From: Actinoallomurus sp963823735
GTDB taxonomy: Bacteria > Actinomycetota > Actinomycetes > Streptosporangiales > Streptosporangiaceae
Assembly (NCBI GenBank): GCA_963823735.1
Contig: CAWGMO010000002.1
Coordinates: 1,178,001 to 1,242,000, forward strand
DNA: 64,000 nucleotides
Direction: 5' to 3'
Below, in pieces: positions 27,182 through 38,118 of this stretch. Position 1 is the stretch's first letter. Each line of letters begins with the position of its first letter. The position numbers and the translations under genes are program-made. The notes beneath the pieces are model-generated. The model was not told the origin of the DNA. It ran no database searches and saw only the letters and a program-made list of their open reading frames with translations.

Positions 27182-28855
27182 AGACCCTGGAAGACGTGAA
27201 AGCGGAGCTGACCGCTCCGGGGCAGCTGTTCGAGATGGACGAGGCCGACATCCGCGGCACGCGCATCCGGGTCTGGAAACACGCTCCGCCGTCGCTTCGC
27301 GCCATCCTGGAGATCACCCGGCTGCACGGCGACGCGACGTTCATGGTCTACGAGGACGACCGGCTGAGCTTCGAGGAGCACTTCCGGCAGGCGGCGACGT
27401 TCGCGCGCCGGCTGTCCGAACGCTACGGCGTGACCAAGGGCGACCGGGTCGCGATCGCGATGCGCAACTTCCCCGAGTGGTCGGTGGCGTTCTTCGGCGC
27501 CGCCGCGCTCGGCGCCGTCGTCGTCCCCCTGAACGCCTGGTGGACCGCGCCCGAGCTGGAGTACGGCCTCCGCGACAGCGGCGCGAAGGTCCTGGTCGCC
27601 GACGCCGAGCGCGCCTCGCGGCTCGCCGGCGTGCTGCCGTCGCTGGACGTCGCCACGATCGTCGTACGGGGCGAGGGCACACCGCCCGCCGGGGCCGAGA
27701 CGTGGACGGACGCCCTCGGTCCCGTGACCGACACCCTGCCGGACGTCGAGGTCGACCCCGAGGACGACGCGACGATCTTCTACACGTCGGGCACGACCGG
27801 CCGCCCCAAGGGCGCCCTCGGGATCCCAGCGCAACATCACGACGAACCCGCTGAGCCTCGCGTACGCGATGATGGGCGCGGGCGTACGCGCCGGCGCGAC
27901 ACTGGAGGAGGTCGCCGCGCCGCAGCGCCGCGTCACGCTGCTGAGCGTGCCGCTCTTCCACGCGACCGGCTGCCACTCCGTGCTCATCACCGCCGCGATG
28001 ACCGGCGGCATGATCGTGCTGATGCGCAAGTGGGACACCTCGCGCGCCCTGGAGCTGATCGAACGCGAGAAGGTCACGGTCTTCGGCGGCGTACCGACGA
28101 TGGCATGGCAGGTCGTCACGTCACCGCACTTCGGCGACTACGACACGTCCAGCCTGACCAACGTCTCGTACGGCGGCGCGCCCGCGCCCCCGGCCCTCGT
28201 CGACAAGATCAAAGAGAAGCTCCCGAACCGCTCCCCCGGCAACGGCTACGGCCTGACCGAGACCTCGTCGGTGACGACGTACAACGGCGGCGTGAACTAC
28301 CTGGAACACCCCGAAAGCGTCGGCCCGCCGGTAGCGGTCTGCGACGTGAAGGTCGTCGACCCGTCCGGCGAGGAGGTCCCGACCGGCGAGGTCGGCGAAC
28401 TGGTCATCCAGGGCCCCAACATCATCAAGGGCTACTGGAACCGCCCGGAGGCGACCGCCGAGGCGTTCGTCGGCGGCTGGTTCCACAGCGGCGACCTGGC
28501 CCGAGTCGACGACGAGGGCTTCGTGTACATCGTCGACCGCGCCAAGGACATGCTGATCCGCGGCGGCGAGAACATCTACTGCGCCGAGGTGGAGGCCGCG
28601 ATGTACGAACACCCGGCCGTGACCGACGCCGCCGTGATCGGCGTTCCCCACGAGGAACTCGGCGAGGAGGTCGGCGCGGTGGTGTGCCTCCGCCCGGACG
28701 CGAAGCTCACGGAGGACGCTTTGCGGTCGTTCCTCCGCGAACGGATCGCGGCGTTCAAGGTCCCGTCACACCTGTGGTTCCGCGAGGGCGACCTGCCGCG
28801 CAACCCGGGCGGGAAAATCCTCAAAACCCGCCTGCGCGCCGAGATCCTCGGATAG
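27178..28855 (+). pseudogene. Acyl-CoA ligase (AMP-forming), one frameshift
   Basis: TTG at 27178 overlaps the dehydrogenase stop (TTGA) and starts KTLEDVKAELTAPGQLFEMD. The enzyme reads through FYTSGTTGRPKGAL (P-loop), loses frame near 27825 by what looks like one inserted base, and continues SQRNITTNPLSLAYAMMGAG, GNGYGLTETSSVTTY, FHSGDLARVDDEGFVYIVDR, MLIRGGENIYCAEVEAAM and the C-terminal lysine motif RNPGGKILKTRLRAEILG. It is about 560 residues, a fatty/aryl acid CoA ligase that would load the operon's substrate onto CoA (LvaE-like role, inferred). Confidence 0.85.
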
Positions 28856-29140
28856 ACGGGTGTCCGGCGTCATCGTCATGGGCGGCGCCGGCCACCTTCA
28901 TTCCCTCGCTTGTCATCCGTGCGTGATCGACAACAGCTCCCAGTAGCGCTCCGCGCGGGGTTCGGTCCGTACGGTCCGCCGCCACCCGCTGAGCCGCGTG
29001 GTACTCGGTCATCCGCCGGACGCGCTCATGCGCGTGCGGAGGTCCATAACCATCGGCTATCACCTCAGGTCTTGGACACGTCGTCGTGGTGCCCGGCAGG
29101 GTTGATCACGTTGAGCAGGAGTCCAGTGAGGGAGAGAGCG

Positions 29141-29968
29141 ATGAGCCGGGTCTGGCTGGTCACCGGGGCGAACAGCGGGTTTGGCAGGGCGATCGCCGAA
29201 CAGGCCGTCGCGGCGGGGGACTTCGTTGTCGCGGCCGTGCGGCGGGGCGGGACGCTGGACGATCTGGTCGCGGCGCATCCCTCGCAGGTCGAGGTGGTCT
29301 CGCTTGACGTTACCGATGGCGAGCGGGTCTCGGCGGTCGTCGCCGAGGTCGTTGGGCGGCATGGGCGGATTGACGTGCTCGTGAACAATGCCGGGCGTAG
29401 TCATGTGGGGGCGTTCGAGGAGACGACCGAGGAGGAGCTGCGGTCGCTTTTCGAGGTGCACGTTTTCGGGCCGGCGGCGCTCACGCGGGCCGTGCTGCCG
29501 CACATGCGGGCTCGGCGTCAAGGGGCGATCGTGCAGCTCAGCAGTATGGGCGGGCAGATGTCGTTCGCCGGGTTCTCCGCCTACAGTGCCACGAAGTTCG
29601 CGCTTGAGGGGATGTCCGAAGGGCTCGCGGACGAGGTGCGGGCGTACGGGATCAAGGTGCTGGTCGTCGAACCGGGCGCGTTCCGTACCGGGCTGTTCGG
29701 CAGTATCAGTGCCAGCGAGGCGATGCCCGAGTACCAGGACACCGTCGGTGCGACCCGAGACATGATCGAGGCCGGGAACGGTCAGCAGCCCGGGGACCCG
29801 GCCAAGGCCGCCGCCGCGATCCTGCGCGCGCTGGACGCCGACGAGACGCCGCTGCGGCTGCCGCTCGGCGACGACGCCGTGGACGCCGTCGTCGCCCACC
29901 TCGACCAGGTCCGTACGGAGATCGCCACGTGGGAGAAGGTCGCCCGCGACACCGCCCTGGACGGCTAG
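29141..29968 (+). CDS. Short-chain dehydrogenase/reductase (SDR)
   Basis: The 275-aa classical SDR has WLVTGANSGFGRAIAEQA (cofactor Gly motif, residues about 5-22), VLVNNAGRSHVG (NNAG, about 83), the catalytic serine in IVQLSSMGGQMSFAG and the YxxxK pair in SAYSATKFALEG (Tyr about 149, Lys about 153), with PGAFRTGLF afterwards. ATG at 29141 follows GGAGAG. It lies 285 bp after the CoA ligase on the same strand and overlaps the convergent amidohydrolase by 4 bp. An oxo/hydroxyacyl reductase for the neighbouring operon is possible; other substrates cannot be excluded. The 28856-29140 gap shows no convincing gene. Confidence 0.88.
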   Translation: MSRVWLVTGANSGFGRAIAEQAVAAGDFVVAAVRRGGTLDDLVAAHPSQVEVVSLDVTDGERVSAVVAEVVGRHGRIDVLVNNAGRSHVGAFEETTEEELRSLFEVHVFGPAALTRAVLPHMRARRQGAIVQLSSMGGQMSFAGFSAYSATKFALEGMSEGLADEVRAYGIKVLVVEPGAFRTGLFGSISASEAMPEYQDTVGATRDMIEAGNGQQPGDPAKAAAAILRALDADETPLRLPLGDDAVDAVVAHLDQVRTEIATWEKVARDTALDG

Positions 29969-30819
29969 ACGGACAGGCGGTAGACCTGTTGGGCGTTGCC
30001 GCCCAGGACCAGGCCGGCTACTTCCTCTGACGGGCACAGGGCCGCGATGGCTCGGGCGTTGGTGGCGATGCCGGGCACTCCCGGCCAGTCGGTGCCGAAG
30101 ATGAAGCGGCGGCTCAGGCGGGCGAAGTCGTGTCTCGCGTAGTACTCCGGCAGGCGGCGTGGGGGGAGGCCGGAGAGTTCGATCCAGACGGTCTCGCGGG
30201 ACAGGGCCAGGAACGCCGCCGCGTCGTACCACCAGCCTCGGCCGCCGTGCGCGAGCACGATGTCGAGTGTCGGGAAGTCGCGCATGACCTCGTCCAGCAG
30301 CACCGGGTCGGCGTAGGAGTTCGTCGAGCCTGGGAAGCTGCTCGTGCCGCAGTGCACGACCACGGGGACTCCGCGTGCGCGGCACACCTCGTACGCCGGG
30401 TACAGCGCGCGGTCGTTCGCGGCGAAGCCTCCGTGCACCGGGTGGAGTTTCAGGGCCGCCGCGCCCAGGTCGAGCTGGCGGGAGACCTCGTCGGCGACCG
30501 GGTAGTGCAGGTGCGGGTTGAGGTTGGCGACCGGTCTCATGCGCGCCGGGTCGTGCGCGGTGAGCGGCAGGAAGTCCTCGATGGGCTGGATGCCGGTCGT
30601 CTTCGGGCTGTACTCGGAGAACATCAGCACGACGTCCACGCCCTCGGCGTCCAGCAGTTCACCGAACGCCGGTGGGGAGAGGGTGCCGTCGGCGTCGTAC
30701 ACCCGGTCGAGCACCGCCGTGTCGCCGAAGGTCTCGGCCCACTCGCGCCAGGCCGGGCTGAGCGTCGGCAGCCGGGCGGGGTGCGTGTGGGCGTCGACGA
30801 GCAGGTGGCCATCGAGCAC
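29965..30819 (-). CDS. Amidohydrolase family protein (amidohydrolase-2/ACMSD-like)
   Basis: The 284-aa TIM-barrel protein starts with the metal motif LLVDAHTHPARLP (HxH, about residues 10-13), has ALKLHPVHGGF (third histidine), PVVVHCGTSS and LDIVLAHGGRGWW (further histidines), and ends with IFGTDWPGVPGI (catalytic Asp). These are the hallmarks of the amidohydrolase-2 family, which includes decarboxylases (ACMSD) and C-C or C-N hydrolases. It stands next to the divergent PaaX regulator and opposite the SDR. A role in aromatic-acid breakdown is plausible; the reaction is unknown. Confidence 0.85.
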   Translation of the reverse strand: MLDGHLLVDAHTHPARLPTLSPAWREWAETFGDTAVLDRVYDADGTLSPPAFGELLDAEGVDVVLMFSEYSPKTTGIQPIEDFLPLTAHDPARMRPVANLNPHLHYPVADEVSRQLDLGAAALKLHPVHGGFAANDRALYPAYEVCRARGVPVVVHCGTSSFPGSTNSYADPVLLDEVMRDFPTLDIVLAHGGRGWWYDAAAFLALSRETVWIELSGLPPRRLPEYYARHDFARLSRRFIFGTDWPGVPGIATNARAIAALCPSEEVAGLVLGGNAQQVYRLSV

Positions 30820-30888
30820 GACGGGCGTCCGTTCCTCAGGAGTTCTACGTCACCGCAATGATGCACCAGTCGTGTGTAGAGTTCGAAG

Positions 30889-31725
30889 GTGACCGCTCCG
30901 CGCCCGACGTTGTCCCGTCGGCATGCCCTGGGCGACACCAGCGCCCGCTCGCTGCTCCTGACGCTCCTCGGTGAGTTCGTCCTCCCGCAGGAGGATCCCG
31001 TGTGGACGTCCACGATCGTCGAGGTCCTCGACAACCTCGGTGTGGAGGAGAAGTCCGCCCGGCAGGCCCTGGCGCGTACGGCGGCCGACGGCTGGCTGAC
31101 CTCCGAGCGGGTGGGCCGCAGTGTGCGCTGGTCGCTGACGCCTCCGGGGCGCCGGCTGCTGACCGAGGGCGCCGAGCGCATCTACGCGTTCGGGTCGCCG
31201 CCGCCCGCCTGGGACGGCCTGTGGCTGATCCTGTACGTCTCGGTGCCCGAGAGCAAGCGCCGCCTACGCCACCAGTTGAAGACCCAGCTGACGTGGGCGG
31301 GCTTCGGCTCCCCCGGCCCCGGGATGTGGATCTCGCCGTCGTCGGAGCGTGAGGACGAGACGCGCGCGGTCATCGAGGCGCTGGGCCTCGGCGCAGGGGC
31401 CATGTCGTTCACCGGGCGGTTCTCCGGGAGCGGCAGCGAGGAGGCGATGGTGAGCCGCGCCTGGGACCTTGAGGGCGTCGCCGCGCGCTACGACGAGTTC
31501 GTACGGACCTTCGAGGACCTCCGGCCGGACTCCGACGACGCGGTGCTGCTCGCGCAGACCCGTCTCGTCCACGAGTGGCGGCGCTTCCCGTTCCTGGACC
31601 CGCGGCTGCCGTCGGAGCTCCTGCCGCCGGTCTGGATCGGCGCCCGCGCCCGCGAGCTGTTCGCCGCGCGGCACTCCGAGTGGGACCGCGCGGCGCAGAC
31701 CGTCTGGCGCGAGCTGACCGCCTGA
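30889..31725 (+). CDS. PaaX family transcriptional regulator
   Basis: The 278-aa protein has a PaaX-like winged-helix N-terminus (ARSLLLTLLGEFVLPQEDPV; LDNLGVEEKSARQALARTAA followed by DGWLTSERVGRSVRWSLT), the central domain WDGLWLILYVSVPESKRRLR and C-terminal segments (FPFLDPRLPSELLPPVW). PaaX proteins repress aromatic acyl-CoA pathways and are released by the CoA thioester. Less than 1 kb away lies a minus-strand benzoyl-CoA (box) gene set, the likely target. GTG at 30889 is used. Its stop and that of the convergent DUF1206 gene are 13 bp apart, within a short CTGAGC/GCTCAG hairpin. Confidence 0.88.
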   Translation: MTAPRPTLSRRHALGDTSARSLLLTLLGEFVLPQEDPVWTSTIVEVLDNLGVEEKSARQALARTAADGWLTSERVGRSVRWSLTPPGRRLLTEGAERIYAFGSPPPAWDGLWLILYVSVPESKRRLRHQLKTQLTWAGFGSPGPGMWISPSSEREDETRAVIEALGLGAGAMSFTGRFSGSGSEEAMVSRAWDLEGVAARYDEFVRTFEDLRPDSDDAVLLAQTRLVHEWRRFPFLDPRLPSELLPPVWIGARARELFAARHSEWDRAAQTVWRELTA

Positions 31726-31738
31726 GCGGGGGCGGTGC

Positions 31739-32569
31739 TCAGATCCGCCGCCAGCGCGCCTCACAGAAGGAGTAGATCCCGAAGATCACGAGGCCGAGCG
31801 CGACCAGGATCAGCAGCACCGGCCCGAAAGAGGTCTTGGTGAAGGACCGCAGCGTGCCGTCGATCCCCTTGGCCTTGTTCGGGTCGTAGGTGATGGCGGC
31901 GTACGCGAGGAACACCCCGGCCGCCGCGTAGACGATGGCGCGTGCCGTCTTGCCGACCACGCCGAGGGCCCTCACGACCTTCTGGGTGGTCGGGCTCATC
32001 TGGTGGGTGTTGAGCTTCTTCTCGAACTTGGTCTTCGCGGCGGCCACCGCGATGCCGATGCCGCCGGCGATGAGGCCGAGCCCGGCGACGAGCACCAGCC
32101 AGCGGCCGAGCGGGATGTCGTGCATGGCCTTGCCGGTGTAGTCCTTGGACTTCTTGTCGCTGGAGCCGGGGCCGCCGCTGCCGATGATGAACGCCACCGT
32201 GCTGGAGCAGACGACACCGTAGAAGACGGCGCGGCCGAGGGACGACAACCGCTTGGTGGCCTTGTCACCGTCCTGGGTCGGCTGCCCGTAGATCGCCTCG
32301 CTCAGGCGCCACAGCGTCATGCCGAGCAGCCCGATCGCCAGCAGCCACAGCAGGATCGTGCCGCCCGGAGTCTGGGCGACCGTCTGCAGCGCACCCTGAC
32401 GGTCGGCCTCCTTCCCGCCGCCGCCGAGGGCGATCTGCACCGCGAGAGAGCCGACGAGAATGTAAATGACACCACGTGCCGCAAGGCCGGACCTGCTCAA
32501 CGCCTTGAACGGCGCACTGGAGCGTACTCTCCGCCCTTGAGCCTTCACATCCGCAGTCTGAGCAGTCAT
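31739..32569 (-). CDS. DUF1206 family membrane protein
   Basis: The 276-aa protein contains three repeats of a two-helix membrane unit, each opening with a conserved G-ARG-IY or similar motif: LSRSGLAARGVIYILVGSLA (about 24-43), LSSLGRAVFYGVVCSSTVAF (about 108-127) and ALGVVGKTARAIVYAAAGVF (about 198-217). This triplicated layout defines DUF1206. Function is unknown; the topology suggests six transmembrane helices. It lies between PaaX and the box genes but is separated from the ligase by 89 bp, so it may be unrelated to them. Confidence 0.88.
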   Translation of the reverse strand: MTAQTADVKAQGRRVRSSAPFKALSRSGLAARGVIYILVGSLAVQIALGGGGKEADRQGALQTVAQTPGGTILLWLLAIGLLGMTLWRLSEAIYGQPTQDGDKATKRLSSLGRAVFYGVVCSSTVAFIIGSGGPGSSDKKSKDYTGKAMHDIPLGRWLVLVAGLGLIAGGIGIAVAAAKTKFEKKLNTHQMSPTTQKVVRALGVVGKTARAIVYAAAGVFLAYAAITYDPNKAKGIDGTLRSFTKTSFGPVLLILVALGLVIFGIYSFCEARWRRI

Positions 32570-32658
32570 CTCGTTCCCTCCTGGACGATCTGCCCCCAGA
32601 TGCCCCGGAGCGGGGTGACCAAACGCTCACCGCGCGTACGGGAGGGAAACGTCACCGG

Positions 32659-34200
32659 TCAGAGAGCGAACCCGCGCTCCTTCAGCGCGTCACGCACGAC
32701 GTAGCGGCGTACCTTGCCGGTGGCGGTGGTGGGCAGCGCGTCGAGGAAGAAGACCGCGCGCGGGCGCTTGAAGGCGGCCAGGCCCTCGCGGCAGAACGCC
32801 ACCAGCTCCTCCGCGGTGACGTCGGAGCCTTCGGCGCGTACGATCCCGGCGACCGGTTTGTCCAGGCCGTCGCCGTCGGGAGCGGCGACCACCACGGCCT
32901 GCGCGACGCCGGGGTGTTCGAGCAGCCGCGACTCGACCTCGCTCGGCGAGACCCAGATGCCGCCCGCCTTGATCATGTCGTCGGAACGCCCGAGGAAGCG
33001 CAGTCCGCCGTCCTCGTCGGCCATGTACGTGTCGCCGGTGCGCAGCCACTCGCCCTGGAAGACCCGGCGAGTGACGTCCGTACGGCACCAGTAGCCGGTG
33101 GCGATCGAGTCGCCGCGCACCATGAGGTGGCCGGGCTCGCCGGGCGTGACGTCGGCGCCCGCGTCGTCGACGACGCGCACGTCGTAGCCGGGCACCGGGA
33201 CGCCCGTGGTGCCGGGGCGCACCTCGCCGGGGCGGTTGGAGACGAAGATGTGCAGCGCCTCCGTCGCGCCGATGCCATCAAGGATCTCCACGCCGAACCG
33301 GTCGCGGAACCGCCGGAAGATCGGGGCGGGCAGCGGCTCGCCCGCGGACACGGCGCGGCGTACGGACGAGAACGTGTCGGCGGGCAGGTCGGCGGCGAGC
33401 AGCGCGGCGTAGAACGTCGGGACGCCGAAGAACAGGGTCGGCCGCTCCTTGACCGCGCGCTCGGCGATGAGGGCGGGTGTCGGCCGCGCGGGCTCCAGTA
33501 CGGCCGACGCGCCGACCGACAGCGGGAAGAAGCAGGAGTTGCCGATGCCGTACGCGAAGAAGAGCTTCGGCACCGACAGGCAGCGGTCGTCCGGCCGGAT
33601 GCCGAGCACCCGCGCGCCGTACGTGTCGGCGACGGACCGGATCGAGGCGTGCCGGTGCACGGCGGCCTTCGGCAGGCCCGTCGTGCCGGAGGTGTAGAGC
33701 CACAGCGCGGTGGAGTCCGGGCTGGTGGGGTACGGGTCGCCGCCATCCTCGCCGCCGAGGACGGAGTTCAGGGCCCGGCCTCCGGGCCAGTCCGGCGGGG
33801 AGTCGCCCGCGAGCAGGAACGTCGTCAGCTCCGGCGCGGACCGGGCGGCCTCCTCGGCGACCGGCGCGAACTCCGTGCTCGCGGCCAGCACACGCGCGCG
33901 CGAGTCGGCGAGCAGCCCGGCGAGGTCCTTGGCGGTCACCATCGTCGACACCGGCACGGGAACCGCGCCCATGCGCATCGCGCCGAGGATCAGCGCGAGC
34001 GTGTCCGGGCAGTCGGCCATGCAGATGAGGACGCGCTCCTCGGGCCGTACGCCCAGGTCGCGCAGGCCGGCGGCGACGCGGCGCACCCGCGCGAGCAGCT
34101 CGCCGTAGGTGAGGGTGCCGTACGGCCCGGTGACCGCGACCCGGTCGCCGTCACCGGCGTCGACATGGCGGTCGACGAGGTAGGTGCACGCGTTGAACAC
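32659..34200 (-). CDS. Benzoate-CoA ligase family protein
   Basis: The 513-aa AMP-forming ligase has TALWLYTSGTTGLPKAAVHR (P-loop, about 160-180), KLFFAYGIGNSCFFPLSVGA, DGIGATEALHIFVSNRPGEV, WLRTGDTYMADEDGGLRFLG and the lysine motif ALPTTATGKVRRYVVRDAL. The FAYGIGN-FP and GATE--HIF--N motifs are those of benzoate-CoA ligases. It would convert benzoate or a substituted benzoate to the CoA thioester with ATP, the first step of the box pathway. It starts 13 bp downstream of boxB, so one transcript is likely. Confidence 0.9.
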   Translation of the reverse strand: MFNACTYLVDRHVDAGDGDRVAVTGPYGTLTYGELLARVRRVAAGLRDLGVRPEERVLICMADCPDTLALILGAMRMGAVPVPVSTMVTAKDLAGLLADSRARVLAASTEFAPVAEEAARSAPELTTFLLAGDSPPDWPGGRALNSVLGGEDGGDPYPTSPDSTALWLYTSGTTGLPKAAVHRHASIRSVADTYGARVLGIRPDDRCLSVPKLFFAYGIGNSCFFPLSVGASAVLEPARPTPALIAERAVKERPTLFFGVPTFYAALLAADLPADTFSSVRRAVSAGEPLPAPIFRRFRDRFGVEILDGIGATEALHIFVSNRPGEVRPGTTGVPVPGYDVRVVDDAGADVTPGEPGHLMVRGDSIATGYWCRTDVTRRVFQGEWLRTGDTYMADEDGGLRFLGRSDDMIKAGGIWVSPSEVESRLLEHPGVAQAVVVAAPDGDGLDKPVAGIVRAEGSDVTAEELVAFCREGLAAFKRPRAVFFLDALPTTATGKVRRYVVRDALKERGFAL

Positions 34201-34213
34201 CGCATCACGCCCT

Positions 34214-35629
34214 TTAGAGGAAGTGGACGTACTCGTAGTCGAAGGGCTTGCCGTTGATGCCGTTACGCGGAGGTTCGAGCCAGGCGGCGATTTTACCGGG
34301 CTCGTATACGGGGCGCATGAGCGATTTCACGAACGCCTTGTCGTCGGGGGTGGGGAGCCAGGAGTCCTTGCTCGCCTCCCACTCCGCGTCGCTCAGCACC
34401 TCGCCGTGCGGTGAGACGTTGATGCCGGCGAAGGCGCCGACGAACCGGTTGAACCCGCGGTGCGGCAGGACCAGCCGGTGCGAGAGGCCGGCCTCCTCCA
34501 GGATGCGGTTCCAGCGCTTCAGGCCGCTCTCGCAGTCGGTGACGTACTGGTCGCGCAGGTCGGTGTTGAGCGCGGTCAGCGCCTCCACCTCGGTCTTCGA
34601 CGGCCGCCCGTCCTCGACCACGTCGACGAGCGCGCCGACGTCCGTGAGGCGGTGGTCGTCGTCGCGGCGCTCCTCCTGCCAGCGGCCCTTCAGCCCGGCG
34701 GAGAAGTAGTTCGCGACGTTCGTGGACGTCTCGCCGCCGAACAGGTCGAGGCTGACGCTGTAGTGGAAGTTCAGGTACTTCTGGATCACCGTGAGCGGGA
34801 TCGCGCCGTACGGCCCGGCGTCCTCGGTGTCGTGGTCGGCCATCAGCCGCGCCGTACGCGCCACCACCCGGTCGACGCCGGTGGTGCCCACGAACATGTG
34901 GTGGGCCTCTTCCTTCAGCATGAACTCGCAGGTGCGCGACAGCGGGTCGAAGCCGCTCTCCTTCAGGGTGCCGAGCTGGTACTTGCCGTCCCGGTCCGTG
35001 AAGTAGGTGAACATGAAGAAGGACAGCCAGTCCGGCGTCTCCTCGTTGAAGGCGCCGAGGATGCGCGGGGAGTCCTCGCTGCCGGAGTTGCGGCGCAGCA
35101 GCTCGCCGGCCTCCTCGCGGCCCTCACGGCCGAAGAAGGCGTGCAGGAGGTAGACCATCGCCCACAGGTGACGGCCCTCCTCGACGTTGACCTGGAAGAG
35201 GTTCCGCAGGTCGTACAGGCTCGGCGCGGTGTGCCCGAGGCGCCGCTGCTGCTCGACGCTGGCGGGCTCGGTGTCGCCCTGGATCACGATGAGGCGTTGC
35301 AGCTCGGCGCGGTACTCCCCCGGCACCTTCTGCCAGGCGGGCTCGCCCTTGTGCTCGCCGAACGCGATGCGCCGGTCGGGGCGCGGCTCGGCGAGGAAGA
35401 CGCCCCAGCGGTACTCGTGGACCGGGACGTGCCCGAAGTGCGCCCAGCCCTCGCGCCCGACGTTGATCGCCGTACGGAGGTAGACGTCCTCGGTGGGAAG
35501 CTCTGGCCCCATCTCGGCCCACCAGTCACGGAACCCCGGCTGCCAGGACTCCAGCGCCCGCTGCAACCGCCGGTCGTCGGCCAGGCCGACGTTGTTCGGG
35601 ATCTTCTCCTGATAGTCAGCTGTGCTCAC
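34214..35629 (-). CDS. boxB: Benzoyl-CoA 2,3-epoxidase subunit BoxB
   Basis: The 471-aa protein is a class-I di-iron oxygenase with the BoxB motif pairs NVEEGRHLWAMVYLLHAFFG (about residues 148-167) and CEFMLKEEAHHMFVGTTGVD (about 235-254), which supply Glu/His ligands, and the N-terminal KIPNNVGLADDRRLQRALES. BoxB adds one O2 atom to benzoyl-CoA to give the 2,3-epoxide using electrons from BoxA. Length matches the family. It lies between boxC and the ligase. No BoxA reductase gene is present in this window. Confidence 0.95.
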   Translation of the reverse strand: MSTADYQEKIPNNVGLADDRRLQRALESWQPGFRDWWAEMGPELPTEDVYLRTAINVGREGWAHFGHVPVHEYRWGVFLAEPRPDRRIAFGEHKGEPAWQKVPGEYRAELQRLIVIQGDTEPASVEQQRRLGHTAPSLYDLRNLFQVNVEEGRHLWAMVYLLHAFFGREGREEAGELLRRNSGSEDSPRILGAFNEETPDWLSFFMFTYFTDRDGKYQLGTLKESGFDPLSRTCEFMLKEEAHHMFVGTTGVDRVVARTARLMADHDTEDAGPYGAIPLTVIQKYLNFHYSVSLDLFGGETSTNVANYFSAGLKGRWQEERRDDDHRLTDVGALVDVVEDGRPSKTEVEALTALNTDLRDQYVTDCESGLKRWNRILEEAGLSHRLVLPHRGFNRFVGAFAGINVSPHGEVLSDAEWEASKDSWLPTPDDKAFVKSLMRPVYEPGKIAAWLEPPRNGINGKPFDYEYVHFL

Positions 35630-35645
35630 TGGTCGTTCGCCCTCC

Positions 35646-37250
<1,605 letters not shown>

Positions 37251-37277
37251 GGCTCTCCTCCTCGTACGGACTGATGC

Positions 37278-37296
37278 TCATTCTAAGGTTCAATGA
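37278..37296. promoter_or_regulatory. Inverted repeat upstream of boxC
   Basis: TCATT (37278-37282) and AATGA (37292-37296) form an inverted repeat with a 9-base AT-richer centre, 28-46 bp upstream of the boxC start. It is a candidate binding site for the nearby PaaX-type regulator or part of a promoter. Support is position and symmetry only. Confidence 0.3.
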
Positions 37297-37304
37297 AGCC
37301 GCGT

Positions 37305-38078
37305 CTAGATTCTGTAGAAGAAATCTTCGAGGAGCTCGTTGAACCGCTCCGGCTCCTCCAGGTTCGGCAGGTGACCCGCGCCGTCGACGACCGCGAGCGT
37401 CGCTCCGGGGATGCGCGTGGACATGTACGCGGCGTCGGCGACCGGCGTGTACGCGTCCTCTCCGCCGACGACCACGAGGGACGGCACGGCGATCCCGGCG
37501 AGCGTCGCGGTGTAGTCGGGACGCTCCGCGCGGCCGCGCAGCGCGGCGGCGGCACCCTCGGGCGGCGCGGCGCGCATCATGCCGAGGACGTGCCGCGCCA
37601 CCTCGGGCCTGCGCTCGATGGTGCGCGGCGCGACCATGAGCGGGAGCACCTCCTCCGCGTAGCCGTCCATGCCCTCGGCGAGCAGCCGGTCGGCCATCGC
37701 GTCGCGCGCCTTCCGGCCGTCCTCGGTCTCGGCCTGGGCGAACGTGTCGGCGAGAACGAGCGCGCGCACCCGGTCCGCGAAGAGACGGTGGAACTCCAGC
37801 ACGATCTGGCCGCCCATGGACAGCCCGGCGAGGACGAACTCGCCGACGCCGAGCCGGTCGAGCAGCCCGGCGAGGTCGCGGGCGAACTCCTCCAGGGTCG
37901 TGACGCCGGGCACGACGGGACTCTGGCCATAGCCGCGCAGGTCCGGGACGATCACCCGATGGCTTCGCGCGAAACGCACGGCCTGGGGGTGCCACATGCT
38001 CCGGTCGAACGGGTGCCCGTGCACGAGCACGAGCGCGTCTCCCCGGCCGTGGTCGTCGTACTTCAGCTCGATGCTCAT
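37305..38078 (-). CDS. Alpha/beta hydrolase (3-oxoadipate enol-lactonase-like)
   Basis: The 257-aa protein has VLVHGHPFDRSMWHPQAVRF (oxyanion loop), VIVPDLRGYGQSPVVPGVTT, the elbow FVLAGLSMGGQIVLEFHRLF (Ser about 104), VPSLVVVGGEDAYTPV (Asp) and VDGAGHLPNLEEPERFNELL (His). This is the pattern of 3-oxoadipate enol-lactonases and related C-C/ester hydrolases. Lying 54 bp upstream of boxC on the same strand, it likely opens a lactone or hydrolyses a CoA/ester side product of the box pathway. Divergent to the MocR regulator. Confidence 0.86.
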   Translation of the reverse strand: MSIELKYDDHGRGDALVLVHGHPFDRSMWHPQAVRFARSHRVIVPDLRGYGQSPVVPGVTTLEEFARDLAGLLDRLGVGEFVLAGLSMGGQIVLEFHRLFADRVRALVLADTFAQAETEDGRKARDAMADRLLAEGMDGYAEEVLPLMVAPRTIERRPEVARHVLGMMRAAPPEGAAAALRGRAERPDYTATLAGIAVPSLVVVGGEDAYTPVADAAYMSTRIPGATLAVVDGAGHLPNLEEPERFNELLEDFFYRI

Positions 38079-38118
38079 GCTCGCTCCTCCGCGCGGTTGA
38101 CGACTCGACGCTAATCAG

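Noticed and set aside
28821..29063. 80-residue minus-strand ORF between ligase and SDR
   Set aside because: Poor codon pattern, no ribosome binding site, no recognisable motif, and it overlaps the ligase end.
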